DNA from: an uncultured Lachnospiraceae bacterium
GTDB lineage: Bacteria > Bacillota > Clostridia > Lachnospirales > Lachnospiraceae
Assembly: GCA_947178125.1 (NCBI GenBank)
Contig: CAMWXB010000011.1
Coordinates: forward strand, 1-64,000
Reading direction: 5' to 3'
Length of the DNA stretch: 64,000 nt
Notes under the pieces: model-generated
Seen by the model: the letters and a program-made list of their open reading frames with translations, nothing else
The model's database searches: none
Told to the model about the DNA's origin: nothing
Translations under genes and position numbers: made by a program
Shown: positions 1 through 9,081 of the stretch, in pieces
Layout of the letters: each line of letters begins with the position of its first letter
Numbering within the stretch: the first letter of the stretch is position 1

Positions 1-67
1 AGGAACCATACACCACCCTGCCCGGCGGCTGAACCGTTATAAAAAGAAAAAGCAGGCAAGAACCGCC

Positions 68-97
68 TTGACAATTCCATTTTCCCAATACTATAAT
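68..97 (+). promoter_or_regulatory. Sigma-A promoter of the ileS T-box transcript
   Basis: A perfect -35 box TTGACA (68-73) and a perfect -10 box TATAAT (92-97) are separated by 18 bases. Transcription would start near 104 and run into the T-box leader of ileS. No other good promoter is seen before the gene. Confidence 0.85.
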
Positions 98-139
98 AGG
101 CTCAGTATTTATATGTAAAGGCATTGAAGAAGACAGTAC

Positions 140-400
140 CTGTTTTTTCAAAATCACAGCGAGCCGGTGACGGTGCAAGACCGGTATGAGTAGGGAATCA
201 GGGAATATCACTTCCGAGCTTTGGCCCGAACCTTTAAGGAGCAGTAGGAGCCGACGGCATTCCGCCGTTACCGGAAACCGTATGATATCCGCCCTGACAG
301 CCGGGAGATGGGATGGAAGGGAGTGGTTGTTCGTACGTTGTAACAGGTGGTGAAACGAGCGCATGGAACCTCGTCCTTTTACGGGACGGGGTTTTTTTAT
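140..400 (+). promoter_or_regulatory. T-box riboswitch (tRNA-Ile sensing) upstream of ileS
   Basis: The leader has the T-box architecture. Stem I carries a GCCGGTGACGGTGCAAGACCGG segment, split here as GCCGGTGAC (163-171) and GACCGG, typical of the S-turn region. The specifier loop appears to hold ATC (207-209), an isoleucine codon, just before CACTTCCGAGCT. The T-box bulge is a variant: TGGT (348-351) can pair with the ACCA end of tRNA-Ile, including discriminator A. An intrinsic terminator follows, with CCTCGTCC (369-376) pairing with GGACGGGG (384-391) and then seven T. Uncharged tRNA-Ile should favour antitermination and raise ileS expression. The class is well established; the base assignments are read by eye. 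Confidence 0.85.
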
Positions 401-461
401 GCACAGGGGATGAAGATTTTCTAATGAGCCATTTTTCACAAGTTAAGAAAGGAGCGTATTT

Positions 462-3400
462 ATGTATCAGAAAGTTGATACCAGCCTGAATTTTGTAGAC
501 AGAGAGAAAGAAGTAGAACTTTTCTGGAAAGAGAACGATATCTTCCGGAAGAGCATGGATTCCCGGAAGGAGGGGCCGACCTATACCTTTTATGACGGAC
601 CGCCGACCGCGAACGGAAAGCCCCATATCGGTCATGTACTGACCCGTGTTATCAAGGATATGATTCCGAGATACCGCACGATGAAGGGGTATATGGTTCC
701 CCGGAAAGCAGGATGGGATACACACGGGCTTCCGGTGGAACTGGAAGTGGAGAAATTATTGGGTCTGGACGGCAAAGAGCAGATAGAAGAGTACGGCCTT
801 GATCCTTTTATCAGCAAGTGTAAGGAGTCCGTCTGGAAATATAAAGGCATGTGGGAAGATTTCTCCGGGACCGTCGGATTCTGGGCGGATATGGATGACC
901 CTTATGTGACGTATCACGATGATTTTATCGAATCCGAGTGGTGGGCTTTGAAACAGATCTGGGATAAAGGATTATTGTACAAAGGATTTAAGATTGTGCC
1001 TTACTGTCCACGCTGCGGGACACCGCTTTCTTCCCATGAAGTAGCGCAGGGATATAAGGCGGTAAAAGAACGTTCAGCAGTAGTCCGCTTTAAAGTAGTA
1101 GGGGAAGATGCGTATTTCCTCGCATGGACGACGACACCCTGGACACTGCCTTCCAATGTGGCGCTTTGCGTGAATCCGAACGAAACTTATGTGAAGGTAA
1201 AAGCGGCGGATGGCTATGTTTATTATATGGCGGAAGCACTTCTCGATAAAGTACTGGGAAAACTGGCGGAAGAAGGAAAGCCGGCCTATGAAGTGCTGGA
1301 AAGCTATGTGGGAACGGATTTGGAGCGCAAGGAGTATGAGCCTTTGTTCGCCTGTGCAGGAGAAGCGGCTGCGAAACAGCATAAGAAAGCGCATTTTGTG
1401 ACCTGTGACACTTATGTTACGATGACGGACGGTACCGGAATCGTTCATATCGCACCGGCTTTCGGTGAGGACGATGCGCAGGTGGGACGGAAATATGACC
1501 TGCCTTTCGTGCAGTTCGTCAACGGCAAGGGTGAAATGACGGAGGAGACGGCTTATGCCGGCATGTTCGTCAAGAAAGCTGACCCGGAGATTTTAAAAGA
1601 CCTGGATAAAGAGGGAAAACTGTTCGACGCACCGAAATTCGAGCATGATTATCCGTTCTGCTGGCGCTGTGACACACCGCTCATTTACTATGCCCGTGAA
1701 TCATGGTTCATCAAGATGACAGCGGTCAGAGACGACCTTGTGCGCAACAATAAGACGGTCAACTGGATACCGGAATCCATCGGTGAAGGCCGGTTTGGCA
1801 ACTGGCTCGAAAATATCCAGGACTGGGGCATCTCCCGTAACCGTTACTGGGGCACGCCTTTGAACGTATGGGAATGTGCGGACTGCGGCCATATGGAATC
1901 CATCGGTTCCAGAGAAGAACTGGCCGAAAGGAGCGGCAATCCGCAGGCGAAAACGGTAGAACTGCACCGTCCTTATATCGACGAAATCACGATGACCTGC
2001 CCGAAATGCGGCAAGACGATGAAGCGCGTGCCGGAAGTAATCGACTGCTGGTTCGATTCCGGCGCAATGCCTTTTGCGCAGCATCATTATCCGTTTGAAA
2101 ATAAAGAACTGTTCGAGAGCCAGTTCCCGGCGCAGTTCATTTCGGAAGCAGTGGACCAGACAAGAGGATGGTTCTATTCTCTGATGGCGGAATCGACGTT
2201 GTTATTCAATAAGGCTCCTTTTGAGAATGTTATCGTGCTCGGCCATGTGCAGGATGAAAACGGTCAGAAGATGTCCAAATCCAAAGGAAATGCAGTAGAT
2301 CCGTTCGAGGCGCTCGCGACCTACGGCGCGGATGCGATCCGCTGGTATTTCTATATCAATTCGGCCCCCTGGCTTCCGAACCGGTTCCATGGCAAGGCGG
2401 TACAGGAGGGACAGCGTAAGTTCCTGGGTACTTTGTGGAATACCTATGCCTTTTTTGTACTGTATGCGAACATCGATAACTTCGATGCGACGAAATATAC
2501 GCTGGATTATGAGAAACTTCCGGTCATGGACAAATGGCTGCTGTCCAAGCTGAATACGGCAGTCAGGGAAGTGGATGATGATCTGAATGAATATAAGATA
2601 CCGGAAGCGGCCCGCGTTCTGGACAATTTCGTGGATGAAATGAGCAACTGGTATGTCAGAAGAAGCAGAGAGCGTTTCTGGGCAAAAGGCATGGAGCAGG
2701 ATAAGATCAATGCCTATATGACATTGTATACGGCGCTTGTGACCATCAGCAAATGTGCGGCGCCTATGGTTCCGTTTATGACAGAAGAGATTTATCTGAA
2801 TCTGGTAAAGAGCATCGATAAAGATGCGCCGGAGAGCATCCACCTGTGTGATTTCCCGACGGCGGATGAAGCGCATATCGACAGGAAGCTGGAAGAGGAT
2901 ATGGAAGAAGTCCTGAAAATTGTCGTTATGGGGCGTGCGGCCCGCAATGCGGCCAATATCAAGAACCGTCAGCCAATCGGAACGATGTTCGTCAAAGCGG
3001 AGCATACGCTCGGCGATTTCTATCAGGAGATCATCAAAGACGAGCTGAATGTCAAAGAAATCAAGTTCACAGATGACGTCAGGGAATTTACGAGTTACAG
3101 CTTCAAGCCGCAGCTTCGTACGGTCGGGCCGAAATACGGCAAGCAGCTTAGCGGCATTCAGAAATATCTGGGCGGCGTTGACGGCAATCAGGCAATGGAT
3201 GAATTGAATGAAAAAGGCGTTCTGAAATTCGACGTTGACGGTGTGGAGATCGCGCTGGCAAAGGATGACCTGCTCATTGAGATGGCGCAGAAGGAAGGCT
3301 ATGTATCCGAGGCGGATAATACAATGACTGTCGTGCTGGATACGAATCTGTCGGAAGAACTGCTGGAGGAGGGCTTCGTTTATGAAGTTATCAGCAAAAT

Positions 3401-3617
3401 CCAGACGATGCGTAAGGATGCGGATTTCGAGGTCATGGATCATATTAAAGTAGCAGTCTGCGATAATGAGAAGGTTGCTGCAATCGTTCGGAAGAACGAA
3501 GCGGTCATCGCTGACAAAGTACTGGCGGAAAGCATCGTGGAAAATGAAAGCCTGACCGTGTCCAAAGAGTGGAATGTGAACGGTGAGAAGGTCGTTATCG
3601 GGGTCGAAAAGGTGTAA
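462..3617 (+). CDS. ileS: Isoleucyl-tRNA synthetase, type 2-like
   Basis: Charges tRNA-Ile with isoleucine in the cytoplasm (class I synthetase, 1051 aa). The HIGH motif is at residues 55-58 within GKPHIGHVL, and KMSKS is at residues 603-607. The Rossmann core, the CP1 editing insert (about 190-400, with TTTPWTLPSN) and the anticodon-binding helical domain (about 690 onward) are complete. The wording around HIGH (PRYRTMKGY, GWDTHGLPVE), the length and the absence of the C-terminal four-cysteine zinc finger of type 1 enzymes suggest the eukaryote-like IleRS2 class, which is usually less sensitive to mupirocin; that is an inference. The start is supported by AAAGGAG nine bases upstream. Expression should be controlled by the T-box leader before it. 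Confidence 0.97.
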   Translation: MYQKVDTSLNFVDREKEVELFWKENDIFRKSMDSRKEGPTYTFYDGPPTANGKPHIGHVLTRVIKDMIPRYRTMKGYMVPRKAGWDTHGLPVELEVEKLLGLDGKEQIEEYGLDPFISKCKESVWKYKGMWEDFSGTVGFWADMDDPYVTYHDDFIESEWWALKQIWDKGLLYKGFKIVPYCPRCGTPLSSHEVAQGYKAVKERSAVVRFKVVGEDAYFLAWTTTPWTLPSNVALCVNPNETYVKVKAADGYVYYMAEALLDKVLGKLAEEGKPAYEVLESYVGTDLERKEYEPLFACAGEAAAKQHKKAHFVTCDTYVTMTDGTGIVHIAPAFGEDDAQVGRKYDLPFVQFVNGKGEMTEETAYAGMFVKKADPEILKDLDKEGKLFDAPKFEHDYPFCWRCDTPLIYYARESWFIKMTAVRDDLVRNNKTVNWIPESIGEGRFGNWLENIQDWGISRNRYWGTPLNVWECADCGHMESIGSREELAERSGNPQAKTVELHRPYIDEITMTCPKCGKTMKRVPEVIDCWFDSGAMPFAQHHYPFENKELFESQFPAQFISEAVDQTRGWFYSLMAESTLLFNKAPFENVIVLGHVQDENGQKMSKSKGNAVDPFEALATYGADAIRWYFYINSAPWLPNRFHGKAVQEGQRKFLGTLWNTYAFFVLYANIDNFDATKYTLDYEKLPVMDKWLLSKLNTAVREVDDDLNEYKIPEAARVLDNFVDEMSNWYVRRSRERFWAKGMEQDKINAYMTLYTALVTISKCAAPMVPFMTEEIYLNLVKSIDKDAPESIHLCDFPTADEAHIDRKLEEDMEEVLKIVVMGRAARNAANIKNRQPIGTMFVKAEHTLGDFYQEIIKDELNVKEIKFTDDVREFTSYSFKPQLRTVGPKYGKQLSGIQKYLGGVDGNQAMDELNEKGVLKFDVDGVEIALAKDDLLIEMAQKEGYVSEADNTMTVVLDTNLSEELLEEGFVYEVISKIQTMRKDADFEVMDHIKVAVCDNEKVAAIVRKNEAVIADKVLAESIVENESLTVSKEWNVNGEKVVIGVEKV

Positions 3618-3638
3618 AAGGAAAGGACATGGTTCTAT

Positions 3639-5051
3639 ATGGGAAACAGCGGATATGCCATCGGTGCGATACTGTCTGCGTTGTTGTTGACGGCCGGTGA
3701 GCAGCGAAACCGCATACAGGCTGCAGAGTCCGTTCCGGAAGAAGTACAGGAAAGTGCAGCCGCCACTGCAGAAGAAACACAGGAAAATGCAGTTGATTAC
3801 GGGGTATCTCCGTTGTCCTGTGATCTGTCGGACCTTCCCCCGATGAAGAACGAAATATATGCGGTATGGGAAGATAAAATTTATTTCCGGCAGTATTCGG
3901 ATGAAGATATCGAGGATGGGGCATTATGGGCGGATTTTAGCCCGGCCCCGGATACCGAAAAGGAATTGATGTGCATGGAACCCGACGGAAGTGTGGTTCA
4001 GGTTGGTACAGATCACGGATGCGGCTCCATGTTTATTGTGGATGCCAGAATTTACTCCCAAAGTCTTTCGAAAGAAAATGGTTATCGAGTATACTCCTGT
4101 GCGTTAGATGGAAGCGACAGGGTGACGTATCAGGCCGAGCAGGCGCTTGCTGTAGAAAGCGGCTGGATCATTTGCGGAACGGACCGGGATGGACTTTCCT
4201 GTATCGATACGCGGACTGGTCAGGAACGGTTTTTGACGGATGCTTATGCAAGGTTTCTGGGTGCGGACGGGGAACGGGTCTTTTTCTATGGATATCAGGT
4301 GAATGATGAGACTGGAACGGATGAATTGACATTGTATTCCGCTGATTATGAAGGAAATGTCTCGGTGCTTCGGATGTTCACCCGCGAGGAATATATTGAT
4401 ATCGTTGGTGATGCATACATTTATCAGTATGCGATGACCATTCAAAATTTTATGATTGTCGGCGATACACTTTATTTTTCCGTGGGTTCTTATAACGGAA
4501 ATGCGAAGATGTATTCAGGCGGACCGATTTACAGCATGAGACGGGATGGAAGCGGCTGTAAGGTAGAAACGGTTTCCTATGACCAGTTTTTCTATTTATA
4601 TGATGATGGCGGAAACAGTGTCATTTATTATAGAGGAAACGAGGCGTATGGGGAGTCTGTGGGAGATGAACCGGGGCGATGCGTCACTTTATACGGAGAA
4701 GCACCGCCGGATGTTGTTCCGTGGCTTTCTTACGCAGGCTATGATGAGCCCTGCATACAGGGAGCCATCGATGCAATACTGTTCTATCCGGATACATCGG
4801 GAGTCTGTTATGTGCTCCTGTCGCAGGAAGAGAGCGAAGCACTTGCCATCGGCACATATGTGGACGGCAATTATGTACAGCGCATCAGCGATATTGAATA
4901 TGCCGGGGGAAGATTGTTCTTTACCGTTACTGACCTGACGTATAATCCGAATGAAAGCATTGGCTGGAGGGATTCTTATGACCGGGGCAGGAGTGTGTGC
5001 TATTGCAAGGACCTGGACAGCGGAAATATCAGGATACTTTATGAATATTGA
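3639..5051 (+). CDS. Secreted beta-propeller-like protein, function unknown
   Basis: A 470-aa protein beginning 21 bases after ileS, so probably cotranscribed with it. The N-terminus has a short hydrophobic stretch (YAIGAILSALLLTAG, residues 6-20) like an export signal, but it lacks the basic residues expected before it and any lipobox cysteine. An acidic, alanine-rich linker follows. The rest has repeating units of the form I-Y-hydrophobic followed by strands and D-G turns (EIYAVWEDKIYF, GDTLYFSVGSY, GGRLFFTVTDL), resembling DUF5050-type or WD/PQQ-like beta-propellers of Clostridia. No catalytic motif is visible. The ribosome site (AAAGGAAAGGA) lies about 12 bases upstream, rather far, so the exact start is uncertain. 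Confidence 0.75.
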   Translation: MGNSGYAIGAILSALLLTAGEQRNRIQAAESVPEEVQESAAATAEETQENAVDYGVSPLSCDLSDLPPMKNEIYAVWEDKIYFRQYSDEDIEDGALWADFSPAPDTEKELMCMEPDGSVVQVGTDHGCGSMFIVDARIYSQSLSKENGYRVYSCALDGSDRVTYQAEQALAVESGWIICGTDRDGLSCIDTRTGQERFLTDAYARFLGADGERVFFYGYQVNDETGTDELTLYSADYEGNVSVLRMFTREEYIDIVGDAYIYQYAMTIQNFMIVGDTLYFSVGSYNGNAKMYSGGPIYSMRRDGSGCKVETVSYDQFFYLYDDGGNSVIYYRGNEAYGESVGDEPGRCVTLYGEAPPDVVPWLSYAGYDEPCIQGAIDAILFYPDTSGVCYVLLSQEESEALAIGTYVDGNYVQRISDIEYAGGRLFFTVTDLTYNPNESIGWRDSYDRGRSVCYCKDLDSGNIRILYEY

Positions 5052-5104
5052 GCGGGAGATAACAAAAAATATTGTTTCAAGTAAATATTTGAGCAGATTT
5101 GTGG

Positions 5105-5133
5105 TAGTCAAAAAGGAAAATTCGTACTATAAT
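5105..5133 (+). promoter_or_regulatory. Probable sigma-A promoter of glgP
   Basis: A perfect -10 TATAAT (5128-5133) has a weaker -35 TAGTCA (5105-5110) at 17 bases. The 13 bases ACTATAATAGGCT are identical around the ileS -10 box at 90-102. Transcription from here would include the hairpin-rich leader before glgP. Confidence 0.55.
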
Positions 5134-5138
5134 AGGCT

Positions 5139-5264
5139 AAGCGGCATCTTCCAGATAATGGCTGCGTAAAGCAATAAGATGCCGCTTAACCGAAAGTTGC
5201 CATGCGGCAACTTCCAGAAAAAGAGCTATGCGGAACAATGCGATGCCGCTTAGCCGAAAATTGC
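5139..5264 (+). repeat. Nested-hairpin element in the glgP leader
   Basis: AAGCGGCATCTT (5139-5150) is perfectly complementary to AAGATGCCGCTT (5176-5187). Next comes an 8-bp hairpin AAGTTGCC/GGCAACTT (5194-5201/5206-5213). A 23-base stretch starting GATGCCGCTTA is present at 5178-5200 and again at 5242-5264 with two differences. The edges TTAACCGAAAGTT and AACTTCCAG recur at 10010-10048 around a different stem. There is no T run, so it is not a simple terminator. It would lie in the 5' UTR of glgP. Confidence 0.7.
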
Positions 5265-5290
5265 ATAACCGTAATGAAGGAGGCAGATAA

Positions 5291-7768
5291 ATGCAAAAGA
5301 AAGCAATGAAGTTCGACACGGAGATGTTCAAGAGAAGTGTGCTGTATAATGTTAAGACCCTTTATAGAAAGACATTGGAAGAGGCGACTGACCAGCAGAT
5401 TTTTCAGGCAGTATCCTATGCGGTGAAAGATGCCATTGTAGATCAGTGGTTAGCAAGCCAGAAGGAATATGATAAGCAGGACCCCAAGATGGTGTATTAT
5501 CTGTCTATGGAATTTCTGATGGGACGTGCCCTTGGCAATAACATGATCAACCTGGGCGCATACAAGGTGTTTAAGGATGCGTTGGAGGAACTGGGAATCG
5601 ATATCAATGTCATAGAGGATCAGGAGCCGGATGCGGCGCTCGGTAACGGCGGTCTTGGAAGACTGGCGGCTTGTTTCCTGGATTCTCTGGCAAGTTTGGG
5701 ATATGCGGCATACGGCTGCGGTATCCGTTACCGTTACGGTATGTTCAAACAGGAGATCAGGGACGGTTATCAGATAGAAGCGCCGGATGACTGGTTAAAG
5801 GATGGAAATCCGTTCGAACTGCGTAGGCCGGAGTATACTAAAGAAGTAAAATTCGGCGGTTATGTCAATGTTTATGTAGATGAGAACGGCAGAAGCAATT
5901 TCAGACAGGAAGGCTATCAGTCGGTAAAAGCGATTCCTTATGATATTCCGATCGTTGGCTATGGCAATGGTATCGTTAATACGCTTCGTATCTGGGATGC
6001 GGAGCCGGTAGAGTGTTTCCATCTGGATTCTTTCGATAAAGGCGATTACCATAAGGCGGTAGAGCAGGAGAACCTTGCGAGAAACATCGTAGAAGTGCTT
6101 TACCCGAATGATAATCATTATGCAGGAAAGGAACTGCGCTTAAAACAGCAGTATTTCTTTATTTCCGCCTCCGTACAGGAAGCTGTTGAAAAATATATGC
6201 GGAAGCATGATGATATTAGAAAATTCCATGAGAAGGTAACGTTCCAGCTGAATGATACGCACCCGACGGTGGCGATTGCGGAACTGATGCGTATTTTGAT
6301 GGATGAATATTATCTGACATGGGAAGAGGCATGGGAAGTTACGACGAAGACCTGTGCTTATACAAATCATACGATTATGGCAGAAGCGTTGGAGAAATGG
6401 CCGATTGAACTGTTCTCCAGACTGCTTCCCCGTGTATATCAGATTGTAGAAGAGATTAACCGCAGATTCGTAGCGCGTATCGAGCAGATGTATTCGGGTA
6501 ATCAGGAGAAAGTGCGTAAGATGGCGATCATCTATGACGGTCAGGTGAAGATGGCGCATCTTGCCATCGCGGCAGGTTACTCCGTAAACGGCGTTGCGAG
6601 ACTGCATACGGAAATCCTGAAGAATCAGGAATTGAAAGACTTTTACGAAATGATGCCGGAGAAATTCAACAACAAAACAAACGGCATCACACAGAGACGT
6701 TTCCTGTTACACGGCAACCCGCTTCTTGCGGACTGGGTAACGGCACATGTGGGAGACGACTGGATTACCGATCTGCCTAAGATCAATAAGCTGAAAGTCT
6801 ATGCGGATGATGAAAAGGCACAGCAGGAGTTCATGAATATCAAGTATCAGAACAAAGTGCGTCTGGCAAAATACATCCTGGAGCACAACGGCATTCAGGT
6901 AGACCCGCGTTCCATTTTCGATGTGCAGGTCAAGAGACTGCATGAATATAAGCGCCAGCTGCTGAACATCCTGCATGTTATGTATTTATACAATGAGTTA
7001 AAGGAACATCCGGATATGGAATTTTATCCGAGAACCTTTATCTTCGGTGCAAAGGCGGCGGCAGGCTACCGCAATGCGAAACTGACGATCAAGCTGATTA
7101 ATGCAGTGGCGGATGTAGTCAATAATGATGCGGCCATTAATGGAAAAATTAAAGTTGTATTCATTGAAAATTACCGCGTTTCCAATGCGGAAATGATTTT
7201 TGCGGCGGCAGACGTATCCGAACAGATTTCAACGGCCAGCAAGGAAGCATCCGGTACGGGTAATATGAAGTTCATGTTGAACGGTGCGCTGACGCTCGGA
7301 ACGATGGACGGCGCGAACGTAGAAATCGTGGAAGAAGTTGGACAGGAAAATGCTTTCATTTTCGGTTTGAGTTCCGATGAAGTCATCAAGTATGAGAATT
7401 ATGGCGGATACAGCCCGATGGATATCTTTAACAATGATCCTGATATCAGGAAAGTTCTGATGCAGTTGATCAACGGAACTTATTCACCGAATGATCCTGA
7501 GTTATTCAGAACGTTATATAACTCTCTGCTGAACACACTGAGCACTTCAAAGGCGGATACCTATTTTATCCTGAAAGATTTCAAGCCTTATGCAGAAGCG
7601 CAGCGGAAAGTAGAGAAAGCATACAGAGATGAAAAAGGCTGGGCGAGAAGCGCGATTTTGAATGTGGCATGTTCCGGCAAATTCACTTCTGACAGAACCA
7701 TTCAGGAATATGTGGATGATATCTGGAAACTGGATAAAGTTGTTATACCTGAGAAAAAAGAGAAATAA
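5291..7768 (+). CDS. glgP: Glycogen/maltodextrin phosphorylase
   Basis: Releases glucose-1-phosphate from the non-reducing ends of glycogen or maltodextrins using phosphate and PLP (GT35 family, 825 aa, full family length). N-terminal landmarks include YYLSMEFLMGRALGNN and the GNGGLGRLAACF signature. The PLP-binding lysine is K660 in GTGNMKFMLNGALTLGT, the conserved phosphorylase signature. The start follows a strong GAAGGAGG site. The gene appears monocistronic: its own promoter and hairpin leader lie upstream and an intrinsic terminator directly downstream. Sequence alone does not separate glycogen from maltodextrin preference. Confidence 0.97.
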   Translation: MQKKAMKFDTEMFKRSVLYNVKTLYRKTLEEATDQQIFQAVSYAVKDAIVDQWLASQKEYDKQDPKMVYYLSMEFLMGRALGNNMINLGAYKVFKDALEELGIDINVIEDQEPDAALGNGGLGRLAACFLDSLASLGYAAYGCGIRYRYGMFKQEIRDGYQIEAPDDWLKDGNPFELRRPEYTKEVKFGGYVNVYVDENGRSNFRQEGYQSVKAIPYDIPIVGYGNGIVNTLRIWDAEPVECFHLDSFDKGDYHKAVEQENLARNIVEVLYPNDNHYAGKELRLKQQYFFISASVQEAVEKYMRKHDDIRKFHEKVTFQLNDTHPTVAIAELMRILMDEYYLTWEEAWEVTTKTCAYTNHTIMAEALEKWPIELFSRLLPRVYQIVEEINRRFVARIEQMYSGNQEKVRKMAIIYDGQVKMAHLAIAAGYSVNGVARLHTEILKNQELKDFYEMMPEKFNNKTNGITQRRFLLHGNPLLADWVTAHVGDDWITDLPKINKLKVYADDEKAQQEFMNIKYQNKVRLAKYILEHNGIQVDPRSIFDVQVKRLHEYKRQLLNILHVMYLYNELKEHPDMEFYPRTFIFGAKAAAGYRNAKLTIKLINAVADVVNNDAAINGKIKVVFIENYRVSNAEMIFAAADVSEQISTASKEASGTGNMKFMLNGALTLGTMDGANVEIVEEVGQENAFIFGLSSDEVIKYENYGGYSPMDIFNNDPDIRKVLMQLINGTYSPNDPELFRTLYNSLLNTLSTSKADTYFILKDFKPYAEAQRKVEKAYRDEKGWARSAILNVACSGKFTSDRTIQEYVDDIWKLDKVVIPEKKEK

Positions 7769-7795
7769 GCGGATTAAGTAAGAATAAGTAAGAAA

Positions 7796-7827
7796 GAGAC
7801 GGTCAATGAGCGGCCGTCTCTTTTTTT
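7796..7827 (+). terminator. Intrinsic terminator after glgP
   Basis: The stem GAGACGG (7796-7802) pairs with CCGTCTC (7814-7820), followed by seven T. Confidence 0.92.
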
Positions 7828-8123
7828 GTGCATATGTCCAGTGAGTACAGGCTCTTGAAATGGCTGTCCTATTGTCAGTGTTGCACAAGTGCGCAACCAA
7901 AATTGCACAAAAATGTGTCAAAATTGTTTATACTTCACAACAGGTTTTGGTGTTTTTCTAAGAGGCGGTCAATAGTCTTTGTGCATTTTTTTATTTATAA
8001 TTATTTTATAAAGTTTTTTTTATGAATATTAACAAAAAATAAAGAATCGTAGGAGCGCAACCAATGATTGCTCAATAAATCGAGAGCAGGCTGCAACAGT
8101 GATTCGGGAAGGGAGAGGGTTAC
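7828..8123 (+). promoter_or_regulatory. Upstream region of the galactan-type ABC operon, with candidate operator
   Basis: This AT-rich gap holds an imperfect palindrome, GTTGCACAAGTGCGCAAC (7880-7897), with perfect GTTGC/GCAAC ends, the size of a LacI-family operator. A second TTGCAC half-site lies at 7903-7908. TATACT at 7929-7934 could be a -10 box, but no well-spaced -35 is seen. A LacI-type regulator is encoded in the same locus (14493-15464), so this is the best candidate operator. That link is inference. The remainder up to 8123 shows no further gene. Confidence 0.4.
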
Positions 8124-9068
8124 ATGAAAAAGAAGGCGGAAACGAAAAAGTATAAAGCACCGTTTCTGAAAACAGTCAAAAAGCATTGGATGCTGCTTCT
8201 GATGCTGGCACCGGCTCTGCTCTATGTCATTATATTTAACTACATACCGATGACGGGCATTGTTCTGGCATTTAAGAAGTACCAGTACGCAGGAGGTATT
8301 TACGGTTCGCCGTGGAATGGGTTGGACAATTTCAAAGCGCTCATGATTTCGGGAAAGCTTGGACAGGTAACGCGCAATACGCTGCTTTACAATATTGCAT
8401 TTATCTTTCTGGGCGTTGTCTGTGAGATGGGAAGCGCGATTCTGTTAAATGAGCTGACGAACAAATATTTTAAAAAGACAGCACAGTCGTTCATGTTCCT
8501 GCCGTATTTTATCAGCTGGGTTGTAGCAGGTGCGATCATGTACAACATTTTCAATTATGAAAGAGGTGTATTCAACCATATTTTGACATGGCTCGGTCTG
8601 AATCCTTTTGACCTCTATAATAAACCGGCTGCATGGCCGCCGGTCCTGATTTTCTTAAAACTCTGGAAGGGCACCGGATATGGTTCCGTTGTTTATCTGG
8701 CGGCAATCACGGGGCTGGACCAGGAAATGTTCGAGGCAGCGGCAATCGATGGAGCCAACGCATGGCAGAGAATCCGCTATCTGACCATTCCGTCCCTGAA
8801 ACCGACCATGATGATCATGGTGCTTCTGGCTATCGGAAATATTTTCCGCGGCGACTTCGGATTATTCTACCAGACCGTAAAGAGCAGCGCTCTCTTACAG
8901 CCGATGACGGATATTATCGATACCTATGTATTCCGTCTGTTGATTGATACGGGCGATATCGGCGTATCTGCAGCAGCGGGTCTTTATCAGTCAATCCTTT
9001 GCCTGATTACCATTACGCTTTGTAACAAGCTGGTCAAGAAGGTCAATCCGGATTACGCATTATACTAA
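8124..9068 (+). CDS. ABC sugar transporter permease, LplB/YteP type
   Basis: A 314-aa inner-membrane permease with about six transmembrane segments. The N-terminus has MLAPALLYVIIFNYIPMTG, typical of the LplB/YteP family. The EAA loop that contacts the ATPase is EAAAIDGANAWQRIRYLTIPSLKP. It is the first gene of an operon with a second permease (start 14 bases on) and a lipoprotein binding protein. No ATPase is encoded nearby, as is usual in Firmicutes, where one shared MsmX-like ATPase serves many importers. The downstream GH2 and GH53 enzymes suggest uptake of galacto-oligosaccharides. The ribosome site is GGGAAGGGAGAGGG. Confidence 0.92.
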   Translation: MKKKAETKKYKAPFLKTVKKHWMLLLMLAPALLYVIIFNYIPMTGIVLAFKKYQYAGGIYGSPWNGLDNFKALMISGKLGQVTRNTLLYNIAFIFLGVVCEMGSAILLNELTNKYFKKTAQSFMFLPYFISWVVAGAIMYNIFNYERGVFNHILTWLGLNPFDLYNKPAAWPPVLIFLKLWKGTGYGSVVYLAAITGLDQEMFEAAAIDGANAWQRIRYLTIPSLKPTMMIMVLLAIGNIFRGDFGLFYQTVKSSALLQPMTDIIDTYVFRLLIDTGDIGVSAAAGLYQSILCLITITLCNKLVKKVNPDYALY

Positions 9069-9081
9069 GGGGGTGGAGATT

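Noticed and set aside
2202-3443. 413-codon open frame on the minus strand inside ileS
   Set aside because: It is antisense to a complete, well-conserved synthetase gene, has no ribosome site, and its protein shows no recognisable domain.
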